From NCBI GenBank assembly GCA_963817335.1, contig CAWFNX010000005.1, positions 62,001-126,000 on the forward strand: 64,000 bases of DNA. The letters run 5' to 3'. The DNA is from AV40 sp963817335 (GTDB taxonomy: Bacteria > Verrucomicrobiota > Verrucomicrobiia > Chthoniobacterales > UBA10450). The first letter of the stretch is position 1. Each line of letters begins with the position of its first letter. Under the pieces are notes generated by a model. That model did not search any database and was not told the DNA's origin. It saw nothing but the letters and a program-made list of their open reading frames with translations. The position numbers and the translations under genes are program-made. Below are positions 24,034 to 32,368 of this stretch, one piece after another.

Positions 24034-24160
24034 GGCGACACTGAACCGCCGGGTTCGCAAAGCGACCGAAAATCTGCGCAATAACTGCACAGCAAAACGC
24101 AACCGCCGTGCATCGTCCACGCACTCTAGTGGCTACGTTTTATTTCGAAAGGCAGAGATC

Positions 24161-27100
24161 ATGAAAACAGGAACGATGGAGATGAGGTCGGACAAAGGGC
24201 ACCACGTCGCAGTCGATTTCAAACACGAGCCGCGTCCGGTGCACAATTCGATTGCGAGTACCGGCCTCAAGACATTGGACGCGAATGAGGCCGTGGCGCG
24301 CATCGCTTACGCGTTGAACGAAGTGATTGCGATTTATCCGATCACGCCGGCTTCGCCAATGGGCGAGTGGGCCGATGCGTGGTCGGCCAAAGGCATTAAG
24401 AATTTGTGGGGCACGGTTCCGTCAGTGATCGAGATGCAAAGCGAGGGCGGCGCGGCAGGCGCGATCCATGGCGCGCTTCAAACCGGCGCTCTCAGCACAA
24501 CCTTCACCAGCTCTCAGGGCCTGCTCCTGATGATTCCCAATATGTACAAGATCGCTGGCGAATTGACGCCAACGGTGTTTCACATCGCTGCGCGCGCGAT
24601 TGCGGCCCAGGCGTTGTCGATCTTTGGCGACCACAGTGACGTTATGGCGGCGCGGGCGACAGGATGGGCGATGCTTTGCTCCGCCTCGGTGCAGGAAGCG
24701 CAAGACCTGGCGCTGATCGCCCATGCGGCCACCCTCGAGTCACGCATTCCGTTCGTTCATTTCTTCGACGGCTTTCGCACCTCGCACGAAATTTCGAAGA
24801 TCGACATCGTTCATGACGACATGCTGCGCGAAATGATCGATGAAGATCGCGTGCTCGAACATCGGAGTCGCGCACTCTCGCCGGACCATCCGGTGATTCG
24901 TGGAACCGCGCAAAATCCGGACGTCGCATTTCAAGCGCGCGAGACGGTGAATCCGTTTTACGCGGCGTGTCCAAAGATCGTGCAACACGCGATGGACCGG
25001 TTTGCTGGACTAACCGGCCGCCGTTACGGAACTTTTGAATATCACGGCGCGACGGACGCCGAGCGGGTGATTGTGCTGATGGGATCGGGATGCGAAGCCG
25101 CGCACGAGACGGTGGATTTTTTAAACGCGGTCGGTGAAAAGGTCGCTGTGTTGAAGGTTCGCTTGTACCGGCCTTTCGACTCGAGCGCGTTCGTAAAGAT
25201 GCTGCCCTCGACCGCGCGCAAACTCGCCGTGCTCGACCGGACAAAGGAACCGGGCTGCGTCGGCGAGCCGCTTTATCTCGACTGCGTGAACGCACTTTTT
25301 GAACAGGACCGCCGCGATGTGCGCGTGGTCGGCGGCCGCTACGGTTTGTCCTCGAAGGAATTCACGCCGGCGATGGTCAAAGCCGTGTTCGACAACCTCG
25401 CCCAACCCTCCCCCAAGAACCATTTTACGGTCGGCATCGATGATGATCTCTGCCACACAAGTCTCGATGTCGATCGTAAGTTTTCGACTGAAGCCGATGA
25501 CGTGATCCGGGCCCAATTTTTTGGGCTCGGATCCGACGGGACAGTGGGCGCGAACAAGGAATCGATCAAAATCATCGGGGAAAGCACCCCTTATTTCGCT
25601 CAAGGCTATTTCGTCTACGATTCAAAGAAAGCGGGCGCAATCACCATCTCGCATCTGCGATTCGGCCCGCGCCCGATCAGATCAACCTACCTCGTTAACG
25701 AAGCGGACTTTATCGCCTGCCATCAATCGTTCTTGCTCGAAAACTATGACGTGCTCAAGGACCTCAGGCCCGGAGGCACGTTTCTACTCAATTCGCCGTT
25801 TGATCGGCAACGAGTGTGGGAACACCTGCCAGAAAACGTTCAACGTCGTTTGATCGAGAGTCGTGCCCGCTTCTTTGTCATCGACGCAAATAAAGTGGCC
25901 CACGAGGCCGGTTTGGGCCGCAGGATTAACACGATCATGCAAACCTGTTTCTTTGCGCTTTCGGAGGTGCTCCCGGAGAAGGACGCAATCGACGCGATTA
26001 AGAATTCGATCGCGAAAACCTACGGCAAAAAAGGCGACGAAGTCGTGGCGATGAATGTGAGCGCGGTCGATTCAACCATCGCGCATTTGTCCGAGGTGAA
26101 AATCCCGGAGGCGGTAACAGCGCGCGCGTCCGGAGGCAACGGGCATCTGAAGAACGCCCCGCTGTTTGTGCGCAACGTGCTGGGTGAAATCATGGCGGGG
26201 CGCGGCGATAGCGTTCCGGTGAGCGTATTGCCTAACGACGGCACTTTCCCAACCGCGACGACGCAGTTCGAAAAGCGCAATCTCGCCGCCGAAGTGCCGG
26301 TATGGGACCCGGCAGTTTGTATTCAGTGTGGCAAATGCGTGTTTGTCTGCCCTCATTCGGTAATTCGCAGCAAGGTTTACGAGCCCGCGCTATTGCAAGG
26401 CGCGTCCAAAGAGTTCAAATCCCGCGAAGCACGGCTACCGGAATGGAAAGGTCTACGCTACACCCTGCAAGTGGCGGTGGAAGATTGCACCGGTTGCGGA
26501 ATTTGTATCGATGTTTGCCCGGCGCGCAATAAATCCGAGGCCCGATTGAAGGCGATCAACATGCAACCGCAAATGCAGCTGCGCGACACCGAGCGTGAGA
26601 ACTGGAATTTCTTTCTTTCCCTTCCTGAATACGACCGAACGAAGATCGCTGACAAAAACGTGCGCGAAATGCAGGTGCGCCAACCGCTCTTCGAATTTTC
26701 CGGCGCGTGCGCGGGTTGCGGAGAGACGCCTTATATAAAATTGCTCACCCAATTGTTTGGCGATCGACTCATCATTGCGAACGCGACCGGCTGCTCCTCG
26801 ATTTACGGCGGCAACCTGCCGACCACACCTTATGCCCAAAATCGGCAAGGTCGCGGGCCGGCCTGGTCGAACTCGTTGTTTGAAGACAACGCGGAGTTTG
26901 GTCTCGGGTTCCGGGTTTCGATCGACAAACAACAGGAGTTCGCCGGCGAGTTGCTCCAGAAACTCTCGCCGCAGGTCGGTCGTCATCTGGCGACGGAGAT
27001 TTTGAACGCGCGCCAGCGGGACGAAGCGGACATCGCCGACCAGCGCGAGAGGGTTGCCAACCTGAAGCAGAAGCTTGCGTCGTCAAACGATCCCGATGCG

Positions 27101-27802
27101 AAGCGATTACTCGCAATCGCGGACATGCTGGTGCGCAAGAGCGTCTGGATCGTCGGCGGCGACGGTTGGGGTTACGACATTGGTTACGGCGGGCTCGATC
27201 ACGTGCTGGCAAGCGGACGTAACGTGAAAGTGTTGCTTCTCGATACCGAAGTTTATTCTAACACTGGTGGACAATGTTCGAAAGCAACACCACGCGCAGC
27301 GGTGGCGAAGTTCGCTTCCGGCGGGAAGCGGACCGGCAAAAAAGATCTCGGCCTGATGGCGATGACCTACGGTCACATCTATGTCGCGTCGGTGGCAATG
27401 GGCGCAAAGGACGAGCAAACGCTGAAAGCGTTTCTCGAAGCCGAAGCTTACGACGGTCCGGCGCTGATCATCGCCTACAGCCATTGCATCGCCCACGGAA
27501 TCAACATGGCGACGGCTCTGCAAAATCAAAAGGCAGCGATGAGCTCCGGCCAATGGTTGCTCTATCGCTACAATCCCGAGCGGGAGCGGCTCGGCGAAAA
27601 TCCGCTCCAGCTCGATTCACCAAAAGGGCACACGTCTGTGGCCGATTACTTCAAACTCGAGAATCGATTCAAGATGCTGGAAAAAACCGAGCCGCGCGCC
27701 GCCAAGGAATTGCTGGCGCAATCGCAGCGCGACGTGGCTCAGCGCCGCACCTTTTACGAGTTTCTCGCGACCCAAAAATTCAACCTGGGAGCAACCCTAT
27801 GA
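24161..27802 (+). CDS. nifJ: Pyruvate:ferredoxin (flavodoxin) oxidoreductase
   Basis: 1213 residues from ATG 24161, which follows GAAAGG; the longer frame runs back through the preceding gene. It converts pyruvate and CoA to acetyl-CoA and CO2, reducing ferredoxin, in the cytoplasm. All domains are in one chain: N-terminal pyrimidine domain (YPITPASPMGEWAD, TVPSVIEMQSEGGAAGAIHG), gamma domain (ITISHLRFGPRPIRSTYLV), two [4Fe-4S] motifs near residues 720 (CIQCGKCVFVCP) and 776 (CTGCGICIDVCP), then the ThDP domain with CAGCGET, GGDGWGYDIGYGG and EVYSNTGGQCSKATP. The length is normal. Its TGA overlaps the start of the next gene. Confidence 0.97.
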   Translation: MKTGTMEMRSDKGHHVAVDFKHEPRPVHNSIASTGLKTLDANEAVARIAYALNEVIAIYPITPASPMGEWADAWSAKGIKNLWGTVPSVIEMQSEGGAAGAIHGALQTGALSTTFTSSQGLLLMIPNMYKIAGELTPTVFHIAARAIAAQALSIFGDHSDVMAARATGWAMLCSASVQEAQDLALIAHAATLESRIPFVHFFDGFRTSHEISKIDIVHDDMLREMIDEDRVLEHRSRALSPDHPVIRGTAQNPDVAFQARETVNPFYAACPKIVQHAMDRFAGLTGRRYGTFEYHGATDAERVIVLMGSGCEAAHETVDFLNAVGEKVAVLKVRLYRPFDSSAFVKMLPSTARKLAVLDRTKEPGCVGEPLYLDCVNALFEQDRRDVRVVGGRYGLSSKEFTPAMVKAVFDNLAQPSPKNHFTVGIDDDLCHTSLDVDRKFSTEADDVIRAQFFGLGSDGTVGANKESIKIIGESTPYFAQGYFVYDSKKAGAITISHLRFGPRPIRSTYLVNEADFIACHQSFLLENYDVLKDLRPGGTFLLNSPFDRQRVWEHLPENVQRRLIESRARFFVIDANKVAHEAGLGRRINTIMQTCFFALSEVLPEKDAIDAIKNSIAKTYGKKGDEVVAMNVSAVDSTIAHLSEVKIPEAVTARASGGNGHLKNAPLFVRNVLGEIMAGRGDSVPVSVLPNDGTFPTATTQFEKRNLAAEVPVWDPAVCIQCGKCVFVCPHSVIRSKVYEPALLQGASKEFKSREARLPEWKGLRYTLQVAVEDCTGCGICIDVCPARNKSEARLKAINMQPQMQLRDTERENWNFFLSLPEYDRTKIADKNVREMQVRQPLFEFSGACAGCGETPYIKLLTQLFGDRLIIANATGCSSIYGGNLPTTPYAQNRQGRGPAWSNSLFEDNAEFGLGFRVSIDKQQEFAGELLQKLSPQVGRHLATEILNARQRDEADIADQRERVANLKQKLASSNDPDAKRLLAIADMLVRKSVWIVGGDGWGYDIGYGGLDHVLASGRNVKVLLLDTEVYSNTGGQCSKATPRAAVAKFASGGKRTGKKDLGLMAMTYGHIYVASVAMGAKDEQTLKAFLEAEAYDGPALIIAYSHCIAHGINMATALQNQKAAMSSGQWLLYRYNPERERLGENPLQLDSPKGHTSVADYFKLENRFKMLEKTEPRAAKELLAQSQRDVAQRRTFYEFLATQKFNLGATL

Positions 27803-28800
27803 ACCTCACGACCACGTATCTCGGCTTCAAATTGCGGACGCCGCTGGTGCCATCGGCGTCGCCGCTTTCAGAAAAAATTGACAATATCAAACGCATGGAA
27901 GATGCCGGCGCGGCCGCCGTCGTGTTTCATTCTCTTTTTGAAGAGCAGGTCCGGCGCGATCACCACGAACTGGAGTTCTATCTCGATCAAGGCACGGAAA
28001 GTTATGCCGAATCGCTGAGCTTCTTTCCCCAGCACGACGAATTCAAAGTCGGGCCGGAAGCGTATCTCGAGAACATCGCGGAGGCGAAAGCGGCTGTCCG
28101 GATTCCAATTATCGGCAGCCTCAACGGCACCACCTTTGGGGGCTGGATGAATTACGCCCGAGAGATCGAGCGGGCGGGTGCGGACGCGCTCGAGCTAAAT
28201 ATCTACAGCGTGCAGAGCAATCCCGAGCGCTCAGCTGAAGACATCGAAGACGAATACCTCACCATCATCGCGTCGATCAAAGCGCAGGTAAAAATCCCGG
28301 TCGCAGTAAAATTGAGCCCGTTCTTCACAAACTTCGCCCAGTTCGCGCGCCGGGTGGATCGCAACGGCGCCGACGCACTCGTTCTTTTCAACCGCTTCTA
28401 CCAACCCGACGTCGAGCTGGAGACGCTGGAGATTTCTCCGAACATTCTGCTGAGCACGCCGATGGCGATGCGTCTGCCCATGCGCTGGATCGCGATGCTG
28501 CACGGACGGATTGGCGCAAATCTCGCGGCGACCAGCGGAATTCACCGCGCGACCGACGTCCTGAAGATGTTAATGGCCGGCGCCGACGTCACGATGCTTT
28601 GTTCGGTGCTGTTGCGGCGCGGAATCAACCACCTTCAGGTTATCGAGCGAGAAATACGAGAGTGGATGGAAGAACACGAATACGAATCCGTCGAACAACT
28701 CAAAGGCAGCATGAGCCAGAGGAATTGTCCCGATCCGGCCGCGTTCGAGCGCGCCCAGTACATGCGCGCGCTCCAAACCTATCCCACTGCCGAGAACTGA
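27799..28800 (+). CDS. Dihydroorotate-dehydrogenase-like flavoprotein
   Basis: 333 residues from ATG 27799, sharing ATGA with the nifJ stop, so translation is coupled. It is an FMN TIM barrel of the class 1 PyrD type: TPLVPSASPLSEKIDNIKRM, IIGSLNGTTFGGW, ALELNIYS, VAVKLSPFF, LFNRFYQPD and TSGIHRATDVLKMLMAGAD. DHOD-like genes next to nifJ occur in several phyla. They may not make orotate, and the fixed link to PFOR suggests a role in handling electrons from pyruvate oxidation. That role is inference. Confidence 0.85.
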   Translation: MNLTTTYLGFKLRTPLVPSASPLSEKIDNIKRMEDAGAAAVVFHSLFEEQVRRDHHELEFYLDQGTESYAESLSFFPQHDEFKVGPEAYLENIAEAKAAVRIPIIGSLNGTTFGGWMNYAREIERAGADALELNIYSVQSNPERSAEDIEDEYLTIIASIKAQVKIPVAVKLSPFFTNFAQFARRVDRNGADALVLFNRFYQPDVELETLEISPNILLSTPMAMRLPMRWIAMLHGRIGANLAATSGIHRATDVLKMLMAGADVTMLCSVLLRRGINHLQVIEREIREWMEEHEYESVEQLKGSMSQRNCPDPAAFERAQYMRALQTYPTAEN

Positions 28801-28867
28801 ACACCGGGATCAGTTGTCTTTTCTTGGGGTAACTGATCTCCTGCCTTCGCCAAGGCTACGCCGCAGA

Positions 28868-28920
28868 TCTCGTCGCGCATTTCGTCATTAGCCGCGGTAC
28901 TCAAAGCGAAAACGATAAGA
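28868..28920 (+). pseudogene. Remnant of an ICMT-like gene 3' end
   Basis: The frame reads LVAHFVISRGTQSE. The intact gene ending at 24033 has FVAHFVISRGIQRR. Over the 36 bases starting CGTCGCGCA, 30 match the intact gene and five of the six differences are silent. That is the mark of an old coding paralog rather than a recent copy. It lies 68 bases past the DHOD-like stop. Confidence 0.7.
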
Positions 28921-28923
28921 AAA

Positions 28924-28949
28924 CGCCCGCGGAGGAATGTCCGCGGGCG
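28924..28949 (+). terminator. Strong hairpin, probable terminator between convergent genes
   Basis: Perfect 10-bp stem CGCCCGCGGA / TCCGCGGGCG with a GGAATG loop. The following T-run is weak (CTTCGATAAAGTT). It would serve the nifJ transcript on one strand and the DUF1579 gene on the other. Confidence 0.65.
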
Positions 28950-28975
28950 CTTCGATAAAGTTACTGGAAAAACGG

Positions 28976-29686
28976 CTAGGACTTCTTGGTGTAACTAATC
29001 TCCATCGTCTTCTTTTCCTTACCCTTCTGCGTCTCGTACCACTCAAGTTGCATATGGGTGTCGTCGACGAGCTTGATCACCTCCCGAACCTTGGTTTTCA
29101 TCCCCGGCATAGGTTCCATCTCCATTGAGTAAGTGAAGGCCTTGGCCGCAGGATCGTACTTGCCTTCTGAGAATTCGATTCCGGTGCCCATGTTATCGAT
29201 CCATGAGGCGACGAATTTCTTTTTCACGTTGTCGTAACCTTCGGTCCCCATCCCGTGGAATTGCACATCTTTCATTTTCCCGTCTTCGCCCGGCATTTGC
29301 ATTGTCCCGGTGACATCCATGGTCACGTACCGGCCGTCCATGATTGTCTTTCTAACGGCGGTCCCAGTGGATTCCTGAGGCGGGGCCTTTGGATCGGGAT
29401 TCATCCAGAACTTGATTGTGTAATCCCAATCGCCGTCGAGGCTGGAAAGCAGCTTGTGGTTCTCGTTCAACTTCGACATCTCAGCCATCTGCTGCATCAT
29501 TTTTTGCATGTCCGCGGCACTGGGCTTTCCCGCGGCCTGGGCGGCCTTGGAGTTATCCGGCACGGCGACCTGGCCCATATTGGACTTCTTTTGGCCCGGC
29601 GCGGGCGAGGCGGCCGTTTGAGCAAACGATGAAGCAGCGAGCGAAACCGCTGCAAGAAACGCGGTAATAATCAGGGAAGTTTTCAT
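28976..29686 (-). CDS. Secreted DUF1579 family protein
   Basis: 236 residues from ATG 29686. A signal peptide is evident (MKTSLIITAFLAAVSLAASS, cleaved near SFAQ). An Ala/Gln/Met-rich linker follows, then the DUF1579 beta-sheet domain: LSSLDGDWDYTIKFWMNPD, GRYVTMDVTG, GMGTEGYDNVKKKFVASWID. The function of the family is unknown. The further-upstream in-frame start is encoded by a GTGACAA array (29701-29733) and was rejected. Confidence 0.85.
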   Translation of the reverse strand: MKTSLIITAFLAAVSLAASSFAQTAASPAPGQKKSNMGQVAVPDNSKAAQAAGKPSAADMQKMMQQMAEMSKLNENHKLLSSLDGDWDYTIKFWMNPDPKAPPQESTGTAVRKTIMDGRYVTMDVTGTMQMPGEDGKMKDVQFHGMGTEGYDNVKKKFVASWIDNMGTGIEFSEGKYDPAAKAFTYSMEMEPMPGMKTKVREVIKLVDDTHMQLEWYETQKGKEKKTMEISYTKKS

Positions 29687-29700
29687 GGCAGCAATTCTGC

Positions 29701-29733
29701 CAGTGACAAGTGACAAGTGACAAGTGACAAGTC
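29701..29733. repeat. GTGACAA heptamer array
   Basis: Four or more perfect GTGACAA units in tandem immediately upstream of the DUF1579 gene. This is the cleanest array in the window. Confidence 0.8.
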
Positions 29734-29770
29734 GGAAAAATCCGCCACGACAGGAGTCGCACCAGCGATC

Positions 29771-30790
29771 TTACCAACCAAGGACTTTGGCAAATATGAG
29801 CGGTGCGACGATGGTTGCGTCCGACTCGATGACAAAACGCGGGGTGGTCGAGCGTAATTTACCCCAGGTGATTTTCTCATTCGGCACGGCGCCTGAGTAG
29901 GAGCCGTAGCTGGTGGTTGAATCGCTGATCTGGCAGAAGTAGCCCCACTCTGGAACCTGCTCGGTGACCAGGTCCTGATTGAGCAACGGCACGACGCAGA
30001 TGGGAAAATCGCCGGCGATGCCGCCGCCGATCTGAAAGAAACCGATGGAATTATCTTTCGATTCCCGCCGGTACCATTCCACCAGTGCCATCATGTATTC
30101 GATCCCGGATCGGATCGTGTGAACATCGCAAATGTGATTGGTGATACAGCGCGCCGCATAAATATTCCCCAGCGTCGAATCCTCCCAGCCGGGAACAATC
30201 ATCGGCAGGTCCTTGTGGGCTGCCGCCATCATCCAGCTGTCGGCCGGATCGATCTCGTAGAATTTCTTGAGGTGACATTCGCGCAGAATCTTGAACAGAA
30301 ACTCGTGAGGAAATTTTCGCTCCCCTTTTTTGGCGGCCTGGACCCATTCGTCGATCACAATGCGCTCGATCCGGCGAATCGCTTCCTCTTCCGGAATGCA
30401 GGTGTCGGTAACGCGGTTGAGATGGCGCTTGAGAAGCTCTTCTTCCTGCTGGGGGCCGAGCTCGCGATAGTTCGGCAATCGCTCGTAATGGCTCCGGGCG
30501 ACGAGGTTGAACAAGTCTTCCTCCAAATTTGCGCCGGTGCAGGTGATGGCGTGGACTTTGTCCTGCCGAATCATTTCCGCGAGCGAAACCCCGAGCTCGG
30601 CGGTGCTCATCGCCCCCGCAAGCGTGACCATCATTTTTCCGCCCTTGTTCAGGTGCTCGATGTAGGCATCGGCAGCATCTTTGACCACCGCCGCGTTGAA
30701 GTGGCGGTAATGGCGGTCGATAAATTCAGTGATCGGCCCCGCTTTTTGGGGGTGAACGTTCGCGGCTTCACCTGTCCGCTTTTGCTGCAC
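29771..30790 (-). CDS. Deoxyhypusine-synthase-like protein
   Basis: 339 residues from GTG 30790. It has the NAD-dependent deoxyhypusine synthase fold: MMVTLAGAMSTAELGVSLAE, ITCTGANLEEDLFNLVARSH, ADSWMMAAAHKDLPMIVPGWEDSTLGN-type spacing, GFFQIGGGIAGDFPI, and near the end GAVPNEKITWGKLRS, whose WGK lysine aligns with the catalytic Lys of the eukaryotic enzyme. Bacteria lack eIF5A. Characterised bacterial relatives act on polyamines (homospermidine-type chemistry) or have unknown roles. EF-P is encoded 23 kb away, but its tip residue is not Lys. Confidence 0.85.
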   Translation of the reverse strand: MQQKRTGEAANVHPQKAGPITEFIDRHYRHFNAAVVKDAADAYIEHLNKGGKMMVTLAGAMSTAELGVSLAEMIRQDKVHAITCTGANLEEDLFNLVARSHYERLPNYRELGPQQEEELLKRHLNRVTDTCIPEEEAIRRIERIVIDEWVQAAKKGERKFPHEFLFKILRECHLKKFYEIDPADSWMMAAAHKDLPMIVPGWEDSTLGNIYAARCITNHICDVHTIRSGIEYMMALVEWYRRESKDNSIGFFQIGGGIAGDFPICVVPLLNQDLVTEQVPEWGYFCQISDSTTSYGSYSGAVPNEKITWGKLRSTTPRFVIESDATIVAPLIFAKVLGW

Positions 30791-30855
30791 GGAAAATCTA
30801 TAACGTGATTCTCAACAAATGAGCACGCATTTTTTTCAGTCTAACGAAGATTTTT

Positions 30856-32355
30856 TTAAGGCACCGATCGGGCGATTGCCGCGGCCAAAGTTTGCGGGAG
30901 AACGCCAAGCAACAGAACGGCGGCCGCCAGAATTGTCATCGTCGCGTAGGCGACGAAGTGACCAGCGACCTGTGACGAGTGACTAGTTTCAGACATTTTG
31001 TCCACGAAGATCGTCTTGAGGACGCCCAGGTAATAATAGAGAGAGAGGAAACTCCCGAAGAGCGCGACAACAACCAGCCAGAGAAGACCGTGGTTTCCTC
31101 CGGCCCGAAACGCCGCGCTGAACAAATAAAACTTGCCGAAAAATCCCGCGAGTGGCGGTAATCCCGCGAGTGAGAGCATGAAAACCGCCATGCAAGCTGC
31201 CGACAGCGGGGAACGCGAGGCCAGTCCGGCAAAGTTTTGGAAATCATCGCCGCCGGTTTCGCGTTTCACCATTCCGACGACGGCAAACGCCCCAATCAGG
31301 GTGATAGCGTAGATCGTTGTATAAAAAAGAGTGGCGGAAAATCCTTCGCGACCGCCGGCCACCAGGCCCAACAAAGTGTAACCGGCATGCGCCACGGCGG
31401 AATAGGCCAGCAGTCGCCGAACGTTGGTTTGAACAAGAGCAACGACGCTCCCCAACAAGATCGAGAAGGCGGCCAATACCGCCAGCAGAGGCGACCAGCC
31501 CGGCAGCATCATGTGCCAAGCCGCGTTGCCTTGGGCAGGTGCGAAACCCACCAGCACGATTTTTCCAAGAACAAGAAACGCGGCAACCTTGGAGCCGGAT
31601 GCAATGAAAGCGGCGCTTGGAATCGGCGCGCCTTGATAAACATCCGGCGCCCAGAGATGAAATGGCGCCGCCGCAACCTTGAACGCGAACCCAATCAGGG
31701 TCATGACGATCCCTACCGCGAGGAGCGGTTGAATCGAACCGGCGGCGAGTTTCGCCGCGATTACTGCGAGCGAAGTCGTTCCCACCATTCCATAAACCAG
31801 GCTGATTCCAAAAAGGGTGAACGCGCTGGCGGTGCTACCGAAAAGAAAATATTTCAGGCCGGCTTCGGCGGATCGCATGTCGGTTTTGTCGAACGCAGCC
31901 ATGACGTAAAGCGACAGGCTGAGAAGCTCCAGCCCGATGAAAATCATGAGAAACTCTTCGCTACCGACCAGTAACAGCAGCCCAACCGTGCCAAGCAACA
32001 GCATCGCAAGATATTCCCCGGGGTTGCGCATTGATTTTTCCGAAACGGCCAGCGGAACGGTGGCGAACGCGAGTCCGAGACAGACAATTTTGAACAGCGA
32101 ATTGAGCGGCGAAATGACCAGCATGCCGCCAAACAAATTCGCATGTTGCGGCAACCGCATGGTGGTCCAAATCGCAATGACTATTCCGACCGCCGCAACA
32201 ATGCCGGGAAAAGTGCGCGCCCGATCGCTGGTCAGCCCAATGGTCAGCACCGCCAGCGCAATCAAGACGATGATCGCTTCCGTCGACGCGAGTTTGAGTA
32301 AATCGAGGTAGCTCACGAGGAGGTTGAGCGGTTGAGGTCCGAGCCGGACTGGCAT
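30856..32355 (-). CDS. nuoN: NADH-quinone oxidoreductase subunit N
   Basis: 499 residues if started at ATG 32355; a GTG at 32316 gives 486 and may be the true start, because the first 13 codons come from GTTGAG repeat and the 17-mer GGTCCGAGCCGGACTGG. It is an antiporter-like proton-pumping subunit of complex I with about 14 helices. Key charges are present: the Glu in FIGLELLSLSLY, the Lys in GFAFKVAAAPFHLWAPD and the Lys in ASGSKVAAFL. Near residues 457-467 the sequence TSHSSQVAGHF is encoded by a GTGACNN array (30957-30988), placed between the last helices. Last gene of the minus-strand nuo block. Confidence 0.94.
   Translation of the reverse strand: MPVRLGPQPLNLLVSYLDLLKLASTEAIIVLIALAVLTIGLTSDRARTFPGIVAAVGIVIAIWTTMRLPQHANLFGGMLVISPLNSLFKIVCLGLAFATVPLAVSEKSMRNPGEYLAMLLLGTVGLLLLVGSEEFLMIFIGLELLSLSLYVMAAFDKTDMRSAEAGLKYFLFGSTASAFTLFGISLVYGMVGTTSLAVIAAKLAAGSIQPLLAVGIVMTLIGFAFKVAAAPFHLWAPDVYQGAPIPSAAFIASGSKVAAFLVLGKIVLVGFAPAQGNAAWHMMLPGWSPLLAVLAAFSILLGSVVALVQTNVRRLLAYSAVAHAGYTLLGLVAGGREGFSATLFYTTIYAITLIGAFAVVGMVKRETGGDDFQNFAGLASRSPLSAACMAVFMLSLAGLPPLAGFFGKFYLFSAAFRAGGNHGLLWLVVVALFGSFLSLYYYLGVLKTIFVDKMSETSHSSQVAGHFVAYATMTILAAAVLLLGVLPQTLAAAIARSVP
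30957..30988. repeat. GTGACNN array inside nuoN
   Basis: Reads GTGACCAGCGACCTGTGACG and then AGTGAC. It keeps the nuoN frame and adds about 11 polar residues to a loop before the last transmembrane helix. Confidence 0.75.
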
Positions 32356-32368
32356 TGAGCAGTTGAGA

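Noticed and set aside
29701..29733. GTGACAA array as a CRISPR-like repeat
   Set aside because: The units are seven bases without spacers, so this is a simple tandem repeat.
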